Assembly: GCF_029227915.1 (NCBI RefSeq)
Contig: NC_079885.1
Location: 11,605,001 to 11,669,000, forward strand
DNA from: Hydractinia symbiolongicarpus
Taxonomy: Eukaryota; Cnidaria; Hydrozoa; Anthoathecata; Hydractiniidae
Length of the DNA: 64,000 bases
Direction of reading: 5' to 3'
A model generated the notes under the pieces. The model worked only from the letters and a program-made list of their open reading frames with translations, did not search any database and was not told where the DNA came from. This document shows, piece by piece, positions 62,353 through 64,000 of this stretch. Position 1 is the stretch's first letter; the number at the start of each line of letters is the position of its first letter. A program made the position numbers and the translations under genes.

Positions 62353-63984
62353 CAGTCAGGGACAACTGCAAATTAGACTATTTCTCCTAAATAAGCTAGT
62401 AGCTAAATTAGGAGATTTTTAATAGCTTAACTTGGAGAGAATAGTCTATTTAGGAGATGGAAAATTTTAATTGATAATATATTCATAATCTTTGTTGGTC
62501 GCGCTACTATTTTTCCTGTACTACTTACTGACTTAGTGATCTCTGCTTAGGTCAAATTTCATAGAATTTGCATGGCGGATATAAAAGTTATACATGCAAA
62601 ACGTCCCCACCAACCAAACTCGTTTCCAATCGACTAGAACAAGGTCCGGGGCGAGATTGTCCAAATAGCTTATTTTGTCTATGATAGCATAATTAGGACA
62701 TCATAGCCTAACCAAGCGCCATCTTTTTTTAAATCAAAATAGTCTATTTTGGCGGTTTTTTAAAACATGCCGGAAAAAACGTTGTGCGTATGCAGATGCA
62801 GATTAGCGGCAAAACAAACTAAAAGCAAATCTTCAAAACGCTCCATAATATTTACGAAAATAATATTTCTACATCCGAGGGAGGTGTATTAGATCATTTT
62901 TAACCTTAAAGATCGGTGCGACCATGGACCAGAAGGCTGTAATAAGCAAATTTAATGTTGATAGCCTAGTTAGGAGATACAGTACAGTCTAAATGTAGTC
63001 TACCGCGGACGCGAAACTCGCATGGATAGTTACACAGAACAATAGCTTTTGTTTTTTTAAGAAAATAATTGCCTTGCTGATAAACAATTACCCCATGCGA
63101 TCAATTGTTTATCACAATAGGTTGCAAGATCAATTTTAGCAATCTATTTTGCGCAAAGTCTTTTGAAAATTTTATTTAAGCGTTTTTTTTTAGATAGCAT
63201 TTTAAAAGTTTAAAAACGAAAAGCGGCGATAAAAATATTTTTTTTATATCGCATTTTAAAAGTTCAAAAACGAATAGCGGCGATAGAAATGTTTTTTTTA
63301 AATCGCATTTTAAAAGTTTAAAAATGAAAAGCGGCGATAGAAATATTTTTTTAGATCGCATTTTAAAACTTTAAAATTGAACAGCGGCGATAGATATGTT
63401 TTTTAGGTCGCATTTAAAAACGAATAGCGGCGATAGAAATGTTTTTTTTTAGATCGCATTTTAAAAGTTTAAAAACGAATAGTGGTGATAGAAATGTTTT
63501 TTTAGATTGCATTTTAAAAGTTTTAAAACGAAAAGCGGCATTTAAGTGTTGTGAACAATGCTTCTCGTATGTTTGTTACATTAAACGCGCTGGAATTTTT
63601 TTAAGTAATTAAATCGACAATACATTCTCGCGCAATGTATTATAAAACTTTGCGAAAGATTTTTATTATTTAATTACTTCAAGCTAATACTTAAGGGAAT
63701 AGCTTATCAATACATTTACACAATGCATCTCGCTATTAGAAAAAATATAATTGCTCCGATATTTCTTCGCGAGCGCATTGTTTTTTAACACGCAAATATA
63801 AACTCGCAAAACGCTCAAGGGATTTAATTATAACAAAAGACAAACGACTGCCGTCCTCCACGCAAAGGTGTGATATTAGCGTGTACACGGTAGATTACAT
63901 TCAGACTGTACTGTAAATTTCGTCTAATTTGTCTATCATAGCCTATTTATGTTGAAAAGTCTAATTTGCAGTTGTCCCTAACTG
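62353..63984. mobile_element. Non-autonomous DNA transposon with TIRs and TAAAA target duplication
   Basis: The left end CAGTCAGGGACAACTGCAAA and the inverse at 63965-63984 continue to about 26 bases with one mismatch. TAAAA lies immediately outside both ends (62348-62352 and 63985-63989). A second, inner inverted pair (gtctaaatgtagtctaccg at about 62987 against cggtagattacattcagac at about 63886) makes it a nested foldback. No coding; the middle contains a minisatellite. The superfamily is undecided. Confidence 0.75.
63176..63540. repeat. Minisatellite inside the TIR element, about 55-bp unit
   Basis: About six to seven units of the form ttttttagatcgcattttaa, aagtttaaaaacgaaaagcg, gcgatagaaatg. 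One unit is shortened near 63405. The encoded LFVFKLLKCDLKKIFLSP-like repeat on the minus strand is a by-product. Confidence 0.85.
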
Positions 63985-64000
63985 TAAAATCGTGATCTTT

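Noticed and set aside
63176-63361. LFVFKLLKC repeat protein
   Set aside because: By-product of the 55-bp minisatellite inside the TIR element.

Overview
This is eukaryotic nuclear DNA, AT-rich and very dense in repeats. Coding signal comes as spliced exons with GT/AG borders or as intronless receptor genes. The animal-type gamma-glutamyl hydrolase, the rhodopsin-like receptors and the particular mix of transposons point to an invertebrate metazoan. A cnidarian, perhaps a hydrozoan, is my best guess; it rests on remembered family resemblance and not on any search.

Layout. 0-12.5 kb: a minisatellite, two Penelope-like retroelement fragments in inverted orientation, a few small ORFs for membrane or secreted proteins on the minus strand, and a decayed repeat-type ORF. 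12.98-14.99 kb: three tandem non-autonomous Helitrons. 19-22.7 kb: a (TA)n tract followed by a two-exon gamma-glutamyl hydrolase gene (plus strand). 25.55-28.77 kb: a complete but inactivated piggyBac transposon. 29.3-30.7 kb: two more tandem Helitrons in the opposite orientation. 30.9-37.9 kb: two intronless, divergent class A-type receptor genes on the minus strand. 38.5-43.5 kb: the most striking gene, a four-exon minus-strand gene for a secreted protein with an RTX/hemolysin-like body and a C-terminal laminin-G-like domain. 46.7-47.3 kb: a two-exon gene for a 76-residue membrane protein. 48.6-64 kb: almost all transposon debris, namely two LINE remnants in and before this stretch, a MITE with 20-bp inverted repeats, a tRNA-derived SINE, a BEL/Pao element, a decayed cysteine-rich ORF, a Ty3/gypsy pol fragment, a TTAA-flanked piggyBac-type MITE beside the gypsy fragment, and a 1.6-kb TIR element carrying its own minisatellite.

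The genes do not form a pathway. Gamma-glutamyl hydrolase acts in lysosomal or secreted folate turnover, the receptors are membrane sensors, and the RTX/LamG protein is probably secreted. Exon structures were deduced by eye from splice consensus, reading phase and domain continuity. No similarity search was run, so all family assignments rest on recognised motifs.
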